In this document: one piece after another, positions 6,662 through 13,078 of the stretch
How positions within the stretch are numbered: position 1 is the stretch's first letter
How the letters are laid out: the number at the start of each line of letters is the position of its first letter
Assembly (NCBI GenBank): GCA_002085355.1
Contig: NATN01000031.1
Span: 1-13,078 of the forward strand
DNA from: Candidatus Zhuqueibacterota bacterium 4484_87
GTDB lineage: Bacteria; Zhuqueibacterota; Zhuqueibacteria; Thermofontimicrobiales; Thermofontimicrobiaceae
Reading direction: 5' to 3'
Length of the DNA: 13,078 nt
Notes under the pieces: model-generated
The model's database searches: none
What the model was told of the DNA's origin: nothing
Seen by the model: the letters and a program-made list of their open reading frames with translations, nothing else
Program-made: the position numbers and the translations under genes

Positions 6662-7918
6662 ATGACGAACAATACAATTGTACCCGACCTTTTAATCAAA
6701 AATGCCAGGCAACTCATTTGCCCGGCTGAATCTTCAAGCGATGAAGCAAGTTTCAAAATTATTGCTGATGGTGCTGTTGCCTGCGTCAAAGGTGAAATTG
6801 CAGCTTTTGGAACCACGGAAGAAATTTTAGCCAATGTAAATATTTATCAGCAAACGACGGTCATCGACTCCGGCGATCTGATTGTTTCGCCCGGTTTTGT
6901 TGATGCGCACACCCATCCGGTATTTTTTGGCACGCGGGAACATGAGTTTGAGAAACGCAACCAGGGGAAAAGTTACGCAGAAATTGCCAAAGAAGGCGGC
7001 GGTATTCGTCATTCCGTACGGCAATTGAGAGAGGCGTCGGAAGAGCAGCTCATTGAGCACGCGCTGCCCTATCTGGATCAGTTTGCTGAATGCGGAACAA
7101 CAACCATCGAGGCAAAGAGCGGGTACGGCTTATCGCTGAAAGATGAAATCAAATCGCTGCGGGTGATTAAAAAATTGAATGAACTGCATCCGCTGGATTT
7201 GGTGCCAACGTTTCTCGGTGCTCACGAAATCCCCGATGAATACAGAACGCAACGGGAAAAATACATTCAAATGATCATTGAAGAAATGATCCCGGCCGTT
7301 GTCGAAGAAAATCTGGCAGAATTTTGCGACATTTTTTGCGAAGAACATGTCTTCAATGTAAGAGAGACTGAAAAAATTTTAACAGCAGCTCACGATGCCG
7401 GGCTCAAGCTAAAAGTTCATGCGGATCAGCTCAGTTCCAGCGGCGGCGCTGAATTGGCAGCCCAATTGCACGCTGTTTCAGCAGACCATGTTGATTATAT
7501 CAGCGATCGCGCAATTGAGCTAATGAAAAAAAACGGGACCGTGCCTGTGTTGCTGCCGGGCGCTGTCTTTTTTCTGGGATTGACGCATTACGCACCGGCG
7601 AGAAAAATGATTGACGCTGACCTGCCAGTCGCCATTGCCACTGATTTCAATCCTGGCAGTTGCATGACGCAATCCATGCCCATGATGATGACTATTGCTT
7701 CAATTTATATGAAAATGACAGCGCAGGAATTATGGACAGCGACCACAGCAACAGCAGCAAAGGCTATTGACAAAAAGAATCTGGGAAAAATCGAAATTGG
7801 CGCAAAAGCGGATCTGGCGCTCTGGGACATTCCTAATTTCCGTTATTTGCCTTATCATTTTGGCGTGTCCCATTTAAAGAAATTGATTAAATCCGGCAAA
7901 ATTATTTGGGAAAAATAA
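6662..7918 (+). CDS. hutI: imidazolonepropionase
   Basis: Amidohydrolase-superfamily enzyme that opens 4-imidazolone-5-propanoate to N-formimino-L-glutamate, the third step of histidine degradation, in the cytoplasm. The 418-residue length is typical. Metal-site residues are the HxH of FVDAHTHPVFFG (His83, His85), His253 in KVHADQLSSSGGAE and Asp328 in ATDFNPGSC. Substrate-site blocks AKSGYGLSLKDE (151-162), FLGAHEIP (184-191) and VSADHVDYI (272-280) are also intact. The N-terminal beta-sandwich (LIKNARQLICP) and the C-terminal GAKADLALWD return strand complete the fold. The ATG at 6662 has no Shine-Dalgarno, but the protein starts where the family does, and a promoter lies 60 bases upstream. 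No hutH, hutU or hutG neighbours are present, so the rest of the pathway must lie elsewhere or be absent. Confidence 0.97.
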   Translation: MTNNTIVPDLLIKNARQLICPAESSSDEASFKIIADGAVACVKGEIAAFGTTEEILANVNIYQQTTVIDSGDLIVSPGFVDAHTHPVFFGTREHEFEKRNQGKSYAEIAKEGGGIRHSVRQLREASEEQLIEHALPYLDQFAECGTTTIEAKSGYGLSLKDEIKSLRVIKKLNELHPLDLVPTFLGAHEIPDEYRTQREKYIQMIIEEMIPAVVEENLAEFCDIFCEEHVFNVRETEKILTAAHDAGLKLKVHADQLSSSGGAELAAQLHAVSADHVDYISDRAIELMKKNGTVPVLLPGAVFFLGLTHYAPARKMIDADLPVAIATDFNPGSCMTQSMPMMMTIASIYMKMTAQELWTATTATAAKAIDKKNLGKIEIGAKADLALWDIPNFRYLPYHFGVSHLKKLIKSGKIIWEK

Positions 7919-7977
7919 TTTGGTTAAACTTTTGCAAATTTCATTAGTAACCGCGTGAATTCATTTCATCAATTCTC

Positions 7978-7999
7978 TGTTTTGAAAAAACAATTTTTT
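7978..7999 (+). terminator. weak A-T hairpin after hutI
   Basis: TGTTTT (7978-7983) and AAAACA (7987-7992) pair over a GAA loop and are followed by six T (7994-7999). The shape resembles a terminator but the stem has only one G-C pair, so strength is doubtful. It lies 60 bases after the hutI stop. Confidence 0.25.
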
Positions 8000-8067
8000 G
8001 TAAAAGATTAAGGTAATTTGATTCAGGGTATTTTCAAGAAAAATAATCAGAAAACGAGAGGAATTTA

Positions 8068-9258
8068 ATGAAGCAGTTAGTAAATTCAATATTGATACTG
8101 GTGTTAGCGGGTGTGATTTTGGTCGGCTGCAGCAAAGACAAAGCGATTCCCGATGGCTACCAGCGTATAATTGGTAATGACGAAGGTCAAATTGCTAACA
8201 AAATTCTATTGGCGGAAAATGAAAGCGGCGCCAGAGAAATAAAAAGAGTAGATACATCGCAAAGTACGGATCTATTGCTTGGCACTTACGAGCAATACAA
8301 TTGCGGTATTTTTCTGCAGTTCAGTAATCTGCCGGATACGTTGAATATCGTATCCGCTGATTTGAAATTTCATGTTCAGGACAGGCTTGCTCCCGGAGAC
8401 AGCAGTTACTGGGACACTCCGCACCAGGCGACAGTGAATATTTATCTTTCCGACACAACAGGCGTGGGACCTGAAAATCCGCCAATCGCAGACAACACCT
8501 ATCTGCTGGCATCTGAAACGATCTATTCCGACTCGTTGAATGACATCATTTTCTCTCTCGACACCATGCGCGTAAATCAGTGGCTGAAAACAGATTCCAG
8601 CGGAACTGAACACGGTATCTGGCTGACAACTGAAAACGCGGATTACATGGCGGTATTTTACGCTTTTGAATCTCTGGAAGCCACTTATATGCCGCGGATG
8701 ACGTTGATTTACAATTACACAGACTCCACAGGTACAAAGCTGGATACGCTCACCTACTACACAGCCAGAGATCAGTTCATTTTCCCTGATCCGCCGGAGA
8801 ATCTGACACTGGATGACAATTTTCTATACATAGGCCGCGGCGTGGCATTTCGCAGCTATCTGAAATTCGATTTTTCGGAATTTGATACGACGCAGCACAT
8901 AAACCGCGCGATTCTGGAATTGACATCCAATGCCGCACATTCGATTCGCAACACTGATGGAGTGAACAACTCTCTCATTTATCGTATGACATCTGCCTGG
9001 GGAGAAGGCGATGTGTGGGAAACGCCGCAGAGCGCATCTTACTCGCCGACTGTAGCAGACAGCATTCTCAGTTTCGATATTACACCCTCTGTTCAGGCGT
9101 GGATTTCGGGACAGTACGAAAATTTTGGATTTCAGTTACAATCATTCAACGAAGGTGCAACGCTTGGGCGAATTGCTTTCTATTCAGTGAATAGTGATTC
9201 GGTATTTCAGCCAAAAGTCTATCTTTATTACACATCACCAGCAAGTCAGGAATTTTAA
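8068..9258 (+). CDS. lipoprotein with two DNRLRE-like beta-sandwich regions
   Basis: Predicted outer-membrane lipoprotein of 396 residues. The signal sequence MKQLVNSILILVLAGVILVG ends in a good lipobox (LVG-C, Cys21) followed by Ser, which predicts sorting to the outer membrane. Two similar beta-rich regions follow, at about 50-210 and 225-392. Each has the DNRLRE-type pattern: a short N-terminal strand, a strand reading LQFSNLP or LKFDFSEF, a strand carrying ADLKFHV or AILELTS, a W-rich turn, then a late VNQWLKT or VQAWISG strand and a final PRMTLIYNY or PKVYLYYTS strand. Such domains are found on secreted or surface proteins and have no known catalytic role. GAGAGGA six bases before the ATG is a good ribosome-binding site. 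The stop lies 34 bases before the next gene, so the two are probably co-transcribed. The function is unknown. Confidence 0.8.
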   Translation: MKQLVNSILILVLAGVILVGCSKDKAIPDGYQRIIGNDEGQIANKILLAENESGAREIKRVDTSQSTDLLLGTYEQYNCGIFLQFSNLPDTLNIVSADLKFHVQDRLAPGDSSYWDTPHQATVNIYLSDTTGVGPENPPIADNTYLLASETIYSDSLNDIIFSLDTMRVNQWLKTDSSGTEHGIWLTTENADYMAVFYAFESLEATYMPRMTLIYNYTDSTGTKLDTLTYYTARDQFIFPDPPENLTLDDNFLYIGRGVAFRSYLKFDFSEFDTTQHINRAILELTSNAAHSIRNTDGVNNSLIYRMTSAWGEGDVWETPQSASYSPTVADSILSFDITPSVQAWISGQYENFGFQLQSFNEGATLGRIAFYSVNSDSVFQPKVYLYYTSPASQEF

Positions 9259-9292
9259 TAACAAAAACACTCAAGTTAGACGGAGTTTGACA

Positions 9293-10537
9293 ATGATTCG
9301 AAATACAATATTTTTTCTTTTAATTGGAATAATTTTTATCGGCATGATTTCGCCTGCTACGGCTCAATCGTTTTTTTCCAGCCGTGGTTTTGGGGAACGC
9401 ACTGACTACACCAGCGCGCAGGCAATCGGCATCGGTGGCGCCAACATTGCCCTGCCTGATCAGTTTCAAATTAACACATTGAATCCGGCGACACTGGTGA
9501 ATATCAATCTGTCCCGTCTTAGCGGCGACTTCATCCATCAATCATTTTGGACAACTTCCCCGGAAGGAAGCGGATTTTCCAAATACAACAATCTGAATGG
9601 CATTTCTCTGGCAATACCGCTGAAAGTGAACAGGCTTGTCGTCGCTGCCGGTTTGACGCCTTTTTCCCAATTCGACTATTCTTTCGATGAATCCGGCGTC
9701 ATTGATGACTATCATTATCAGAAAATTGTCGAAGGAGAAGGCGGATTGAATAAAATTCATGTGGGATTTGGCAGTACGATTTTCAAAAGAATCTCGCTGG
9801 GAGCTTATTTCAATTATTACTTTGGTAAAATGACAAAAAAATGGCGCGTCGATTATGTCTCGGACCTATTTTGGGACACATCCGATGACATCGTTCGTAA
9901 GGTATGGGGTTCATCTTTCACTTTCGGTGTGAACATCAATCCGATTTCTTCTCTCTACTTAGGCGGATTTTTCACTCCGCAGCACGAATTGACCTATCGC
10001 GATGCTGTCCAATTCGGCACGCAAAAAGGTTCGTATTTCAACAAACTCATGGATTACGAATTGGAAGAGCAGAAAATGACCATGCCGGAGATGTGGGGAA
10101 CAGGTGCCGTTTTTACGGCTAAAAATCGCTATCGATTCGCGGCGAGTTATCTGCTTGAGCCCTGGAGCAAATTTGACGGCTCCGGAATAATCGCCAACGA
10201 GTTGCAAGATCGCTATCGCTTCAGCGTAGGCATGGAACTCCTTCCGAGCAATAATTTGGTAGCAAAATACCATGAAAAAATGACGTATCGCGCGGGCTAT
10301 TTTTATCAGCAGTTAAATTTTACCGATGAAGATGGCCAGGCAATCAAAGAATATGGATTTTCTTTGGGTTTTGGTTTTCCGTATTACTCAGGCAAAGGCA
10401 GAGTCGATTTAGCGTTACAGTACGGCAAACGCGGCGGATTGTCTTCGGATTCAGTAAAAGAAAATGTTTTTCAAGTTTACATCAGCGTAATTGCGGGAGA
10501 AAAATGGTTCGTACGCAGGAACCGCAATACTGAATAG
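9293..10537 (+). CDS. outer-membrane beta-barrel protein, FadL/PorV-like
   Basis: Predicted exported beta-barrel of 414 residues; role unknown. A Sec signal, MIRNTIFFLLIGIIFIGMIS followed by PATA, ends at an AxA-type site before QSFF. The mature part starts with the pattern seen in many OmpP1/FadL or PorV-like proteins: YTSAQAIGIGGANIALPDQ, then INTLNPATLVNINLSRLSGDF. Alternating aromatic-polar strands follow throughout (ISLGAYFNYYFGKM, SFTFGVNINPISSLYLGGFF, RFAASYLLEPWSKF, GYFYQQLNF, YGFSLGFGFPYYSG, VDLALQYGKRG), and it ends close to a strand (NVFQVYISVIA). I chose the ATG at 9293 because GGAG lies 8 bases upstream and the signal peptide begins there; a frame start at 9194 would overlap the lipoprotein gene and bury the signal peptide. 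Long-chain substrate transport or a secretion-related scaffold are possibilities only. Confidence 0.82.
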   Translation: MIRNTIFFLLIGIIFIGMISPATAQSFFSSRGFGERTDYTSAQAIGIGGANIALPDQFQINTLNPATLVNINLSRLSGDFIHQSFWTTSPEGSGFSKYNNLNGISLAIPLKVNRLVVAAGLTPFSQFDYSFDESGVIDDYHYQKIVEGEGGLNKIHVGFGSTIFKRISLGAYFNYYFGKMTKKWRVDYVSDLFWDTSDDIVRKVWGSSFTFGVNINPISSLYLGGFFTPQHELTYRDAVQFGTQKGSYFNKLMDYELEEQKMTMPEMWGTGAVFTAKNRYRFAASYLLEPWSKFDGSGIIANELQDRYRFSVGMELLPSNNLVAKYHEKMTYRAGYFYQQLNFTDEDGQAIKEYGFSLGFGFPYYSGKGRVDLALQYGKRGGLSSDSVKENVFQVYISVIAGEKWFVRRNRNTE

Positions 10538-10539
10538 CA

Positions 10540-10678
10540 TAAAATTTTCTCAATTGGCTCATTTGAAGCGCTGCGAGGGAAATTATTCTTTGAAAATATA
10601 AAATTTTGTAACTTTTTCCTTGCATCTTTTAAAAAAATTTTTAAATTCACTTCCTTAAGTAACATTAATAAAATTTTG
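10540..10678. repeat. three TAAAATTTT copies upstream of the TPR gene
   Basis: TAAAATTTT begins at 10540, 10599 and 10669 in the 177-base gap before the TPR lipoprotein gene, and the latter two extend to TAAAATTTTG. Spacings are 59 and 70 bases. They could be sites for an A+T-binding regulator or simply the A+T-rich composition of the gap. No convincing promoter could be assigned. Confidence 0.3.
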
Positions 10679-10714
10679 AACGTAGCAAAAGGTTAAACAT
10701 ATTCGAGAGGTGTT

Positions 10715-11995
10715 ATGATGAGAAGTTTCAAAAGCGCTAAAGTGTTAAATGGTTTTCTGATTCTTGCATTTCTTTCTCTAATCACAGTTGCTGCAATTTT
10801 TAATTTCGGATGCACTCCTACGGCACAGCAGCAAGTGCAAATTTCACCGGAACGCCAGAAAGCCATTCAGGATTCGCTGAATCAAATCTACAACAGAAAG
10901 ATGGCGCTCAACTGGAGTCTGGGATACGAGAACTACAAAAACAAAATGTACAGAAATGCTGTCCCCTACTTCTGGAAAGTAGTGGAACTGGATACGATCA
11001 ACAAGTTCAAAAATTTGTACACTTACCTGTCTGATTCATATATTAAGTTGAATAAAGCGGATTCTGCTCAGCTTGCGTTGGAACTGGGTGTGCAAAAATT
11101 CCCGAACAATGCTCACCTTCGCCGCAGTCTGGGCTACATTTACGACAACCTGGGACGTACAGAAGAAGCAATTGAACAATATGAAAAAGCAGTTTCCATC
11201 GATGAGAAAAAAGCCGCTGATTGGAAACGTTTGGCGGTGCTTTACATAAAAAACGACCAGACCGATGACGCAATTCGCGCCTATGAAAAAGTCGTTCAGC
11301 TTGATCCCAACGATCATGAGGCGCAGCAGACTTTGAGCAAGCTTTACAAATCGACCGGCGATGCTGAGGCTGCTATCAATCGGATGGAAGAAGTGAAAAA
11401 ATTAGACCCGCAAAACGTGGAAAATCTCTTCAATTTAGGCAGAGAATATTTTAATTCTGCTGAATACGAAAAAGCAGCCACAAATTTTGAAGCGTTGCTC
11501 AGCTTGAAACCGAATGATGCGCAGGCGATGAGTTATCTTGCCGCTTCACAGCAAAATATCGGCAATTACCAGCGGGCAATAAATATTTACAAAGAAGTCC
11601 TGAAACTTGAGCCGGATAATAAAAAGGCATATACGGACATTGCGACCTGTTACAAAGAGTTGAAGCAATTCTCCACAGCGCGCAGTTATGCTAACAAGGC
11701 GTTGAAGATTGACAGCAACTACGGATTGGCGTATATTGTTCGCGCGGAAATCTATGAAGCCGCTGTCGATGAATGCATGAGAAAAACCGGCAAGGACGTA
11801 GCTGACTTTGATGATAAACTCGTTTATGAATTAGCTTATAACGAATATAAAAAAGCGACGAAAGATTTGCAATTCAAAGATATTGCGCAAACAAGACTGA
11901 ATTACATCAGAGACTTCATTCCCAAAAAAGAAGACCGTTTTTTCCATAAAGGTCAGACAAAACCGAAAAAGAAATGTTATAGCTGGATCCGATAA
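10715..11995 (+). CDS. TPR-repeat lipoprotein
   Basis: Predicted periplasm-facing lipoprotein of 426 residues built from tetratricopeptide repeats, which form a protein-binding solenoid. The N-terminus has a basic stretch and a hydrophobic segment (VLNGFLILAFLSLITVAAIF), then NFGC with Cys33. The residue at -3 is Asn rather than Leu, so lipidation is likely but not certain. Repeats run from about residue 65 to 345. The clearest are AEEAIEQYEKAV-type units: RTEEAIEQYEKAVSIDEKKA, QTDDAIRAYEKVVQLDPNDH, EYEKAATNFEALLSLKPNDA and NYQRAINIYKEVLKLEPDNK. The C-terminus is basic and ends KKKCYSWIR. Two adjacent ATGs (10715 and 10718) are possible; GAGAGGTG ends at 10712, so the second gives the better 5-base spacing. 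It follows the barrel gene by 177 bases and is closed by a strong terminator. The partner is unknown. Confidence 0.85.
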   Translation: MMRSFKSAKVLNGFLILAFLSLITVAAIFNFGCTPTAQQQVQISPERQKAIQDSLNQIYNRKMALNWSLGYENYKNKMYRNAVPYFWKVVELDTINKFKNLYTYLSDSYIKLNKADSAQLALELGVQKFPNNAHLRRSLGYIYDNLGRTEEAIEQYEKAVSIDEKKAADWKRLAVLYIKNDQTDDAIRAYEKVVQLDPNDHEAQQTLSKLYKSTGDAEAAINRMEEVKKLDPQNVENLFNLGREYFNSAEYEKAATNFEALLSLKPNDAQAMSYLAASQQNIGNYQRAINIYKEVLKLEPDNKKAYTDIATCYKELKQFSTARSYANKALKIDSNYGLAYIVRAEIYEAAVDECMRKTGKDVADFDDKLVYELAYNEYKKATKDLQFKDIAQTRLNYIRDFIPKKEDRFFHKGQTKPKKKCYSWIR

Positions 11996-12021
11996 TTTCC
12001 TAAAAGTTTAAAATTTGAAGC

Positions 12022-12062
12022 GAGCCTCAGAGTCAGATCGCTCTGAGGCTCTTTATTGCTTT
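12022..12062 (+). terminator. rho-independent terminator
   Basis: Perfect 11-pair stem GAGCCTCAGAG (12022-12032) with CTCTGAGGCTC (12041-12051), an 8-base loop, and a T-rich tail TTTATTGCTTT. It lies 26 bases after the TPR gene stop and ends the exported-protein transcript. Confidence 0.9.
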
Positions 12063-12084
12063 AAAAATCGACTCTACAAATATT

Positions 12085-12116
12085 TTGCTCAATCTGATCA
12101 ATCCCTCATTGAGCAA
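12085..12116 (+). promoter_or_regulatory. inverted repeat upstream of rpiB
   Basis: TTGCTCAAT (12085-12093) and ATTGAGCAA (12108-12116) are exact reverse complements with a 14-base spacer, ending 49 bases before the rpiB ATG. A short T run (12119-12122) follows. It could be a second terminator, an operator or a leader hairpin; the sequence alone does not decide. Confidence 0.45.
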
Positions 12117-12165
12117 TAGTTTTCCGGTATTATTTTTTATATTTTCTCAAACATAGGCGTAACAC

Positions 12166-12606
12166 ATGATAGTCGCAGTTGCATCTGATCACGCAGGATT
12201 TGAGCTCAAAAACAAGATTAAAGAGCATCTGGAAAAAATTGGCTTGACCGTAGAGGACTTCGGAACGTTCAAATCCGAATCTGTGGATTATCCGGATTAT
12301 GGCGTACTTGCTGCGCGAGCGGTTTCCCAGCAACGAGTTGACGTAGCCATTGTTGTATGCGGTTCGGGTATCGGCATGTCCATCGTTGCCAATAAAGTCA
12401 AGGGAGTACGAGCAGCACTGTGTCTGACTCAGGAAATGGCAGAATTAAGCCGCAGACACAACGATGCTAACGTGCTCGCATTGCCGGGACGATTGATTGA
12501 CCACGATGAAGCGCTGAAAATTGTAGATGTCTGGTTGAAGACTTCTTTTGACGGAGGCAGACATTTGCGGCGCATCAGCAAAATACATCAATTGACCGGT
12601 ATGTAA
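12166..12606 (+). CDS. rpiB: ribose-5-phosphate isomerase B
   Basis: Interconverts ribose 5-phosphate and ribulose 5-phosphate in the non-oxidative pentose phosphate pathway. The 146-residue length is typical. Visible motifs are the phosphate-binding ASDHAGFELK start (Asp8, His9), DYPDYG at 41-46, VVCGSGIGMSIVANKVKGVRAAL at 63-85 with catalytic Cys65, and RRHNDANVLALPGR (96-109) with active-site His98. The C-terminal helix carries FDGGRHLRRISKI. The start at 12166 has only a weak upstream AGGCG and A+T-rich DNA before it. glyA follows 94 bases later, a common adjacency. LacA/LacB galactose-6-phosphate isomerase relatives are less likely given the single gene and housekeeping context. Confidence 0.96.
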   Translation: MIVAVASDHAGFELKNKIKEHLEKIGLTVEDFGTFKSESVDYPDYGVLAARAVSQQRVDVAIVVCGSGIGMSIVANKVKGVRAALCLTQEMAELSRRHNDANVLALPGRLIDHDEALKIVDVWLKTSFDGGRHLRRISKIHQLTGM

Positions 12607-12609
12607 AGC

Positions 12610-12636
12610 GCAATACAGTAGAATTGCTGTATTAGC
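12610..12636 (+). other. hairpin between rpiB and glyA
   Basis: AATACAG (12612-12618) pairs with CTGTATT (12627-12633) over an 8-base loop, with two more GC pairs possible across a bulged A (12634). It starts three bases after the rpiB stop but has no T run after it, so a terminator role is doubtful; it may protect the rpiB 3' end. Confidence 0.4.
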
Positions 12637-12700
12637 AAAGGAACTTGGAATAATTTTTATTGAAGTGCGTTTTCATAAAAATAAATTTTTGAGGAAAAAA

Positions 12701-13078
12701 ATGTCTCATTTAAAACAAATTGATCCTGAAATATTTGAAGCGATTCAAATGGAAGTTTCGCGCCAAAATGACAAGTTGGAGCTCATCGCTTCGGAAAATT
12801 TCGTTAGCTCTGCGGTAATGGAAGCAATGGGTCAGGTGATGACCAACAAATATGCGGAAGGCTATCCGGGAAAACGCTACTATGGCGGCTGCGTTTATGT
12901 TGATGTTGCGGAAGAATTGGCGCGCGAAAGAGCCAAACAGCTCTTTCAGGCGGAACATGCCAATGTCCAGCCTCATTCCGGTTCCCAGGCGAACATTGCA
13001 GCCTATTTCACTTTTGCCAAGCCCGGCGATACAGTGATGGGTATGAACCTGGACCACGGCGGTCATTTGACGCATGGC
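12701..13078 (+). CDS. glyA: serine hydroxymethyltransferase, 5' part
   Basis: Pyridoxal-phosphate enzyme that transfers the serine beta-carbon to tetrahydrofolate, giving glycine and 5,10-methylene-tetrahydrofolate. The reading frame runs open for 126 codons to the edge of the window, about 30% of the usual 420. The part seen is typical: KLELIASENFVSSAVMEA (25-42), the block NKYAEGYPGKRYYGG (49-63) and VYVDVAEELARERAKQLF (65-82). It continues with HANVQPHSGSQANIAAYF and MGMNLDHGGHLTHG, which contain cofactor- and substrate-contact residues. The ATG at 12701 has GAGG six bases upstream in an otherwise A-rich leader. It is expected to be near, or in, one transcript with rpiB, with a hairpin between them. 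Confidence 0.97.
   Translation, partial: MSHLKQIDPEIFEAIQMEVSRQNDKLELIASENFVSSAVMEAMGQVMTNKYAEGYPGKRYYGGCVYVDVAEELARERAKQLFQAEHANVQPHSGSQANIAAYFTFAKPGDTVMGMNLDHGGHLTHG

Noticed and set aside
9194..9292. 33-codon upstream extension of the beta-barrel gene
   Set aside because: It would overlap the lipoprotein gene and place the signal peptide inside the protein; the ATG at 9293 has a Shine-Dalgarno and starts the signal peptide.
10715..11995. A PilW/BamD-type or Sel1-type assignment for the TPR protein
   Set aside because: The repeats are generic TPR and no family-specific motif is visible, so a named function is not supportable.
1..13078. CRISPR arrays, tRNA or rRNA genes, transposons, phage or toxin-antitoxin and defence genes
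   Set aside because: No spaced repeats, tRNA arms, rRNA-like blocks, terminal inverted repeats or relevant protein motifs were seen on either strand.

Overview
The window carries an almost entirely chromosomal, housekeeping-type stretch from a Gram-negative bacterium. Three exported proteins point to an outer membrane: two lipoproteins with a neutral residue after the lipid-modified cysteine, and one beta-barrel-like protein with a cleavable Sec signal. The moderately A+T-rich DNA, the DNRLRE-type lipoprotein next to a FadL/PorV-like barrel, and a tiny Bacteroidota-style basic ribosomal protein suggest the FCB superphylum (a Calditrichota/KSB1/Marinimicrobia-like lineage is my guess). Shine-Dalgarno sites are strong at several genes, unlike classical Bacteroidota. 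There are no insertion sequences, phage genes, tRNAs, rRNAs or CRISPR arrays.

The left half (about 17-6153) is all on the minus strand. Read in the direction of transcription it holds an HU/IHF-family DNA-binding protein, a SAM-dependent methyltransferase, a 31-residue very basic protein of the bS22/mS38 (AURKAIP1/COX24) type, exonuclease VII large and small subunits (xseA, xseB), DXP synthase (dxs) and NAD kinase (nadK). xseA-xseB-dxs-nadK resembles the widespread exonuclease VII/isoprenoid cluster, but ispA and tlyA, often found in it, are absent here. HU and the 31-residue gene each have a recognisable sigma70-like promoter. A perfect inverted repeat at 4545-4577 separates the small gene from xseA.

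A 508-base divergent intergenic region (6154-6661) carries a minus-strand promoter for HU and a plus-strand promoter for hutI (imidazolonepropionase, histidine degradation), which stands without other hut genes.

From about 8068 to 11995 lies a plus-strand exported trio: a DNRLRE-like lipoprotein, an outer-membrane beta-barrel protein and a TPR lipoprotein. A strong rho-independent terminator (12022-12062) closes it. The window ends with rpiB (ribose-5-phosphate isomerase B) and the first 126 codons of glyA (serine hydroxymethyltransferase).

I found no clear novel multi-gene system. The most useful observations are the easily missed 31-residue ribosomal-protein gene with its perfect Shine-Dalgarno and private promoter, the possible sequestration of the HU ribosome-binding site in a hairpin, and the uncharacterised envelope trio.
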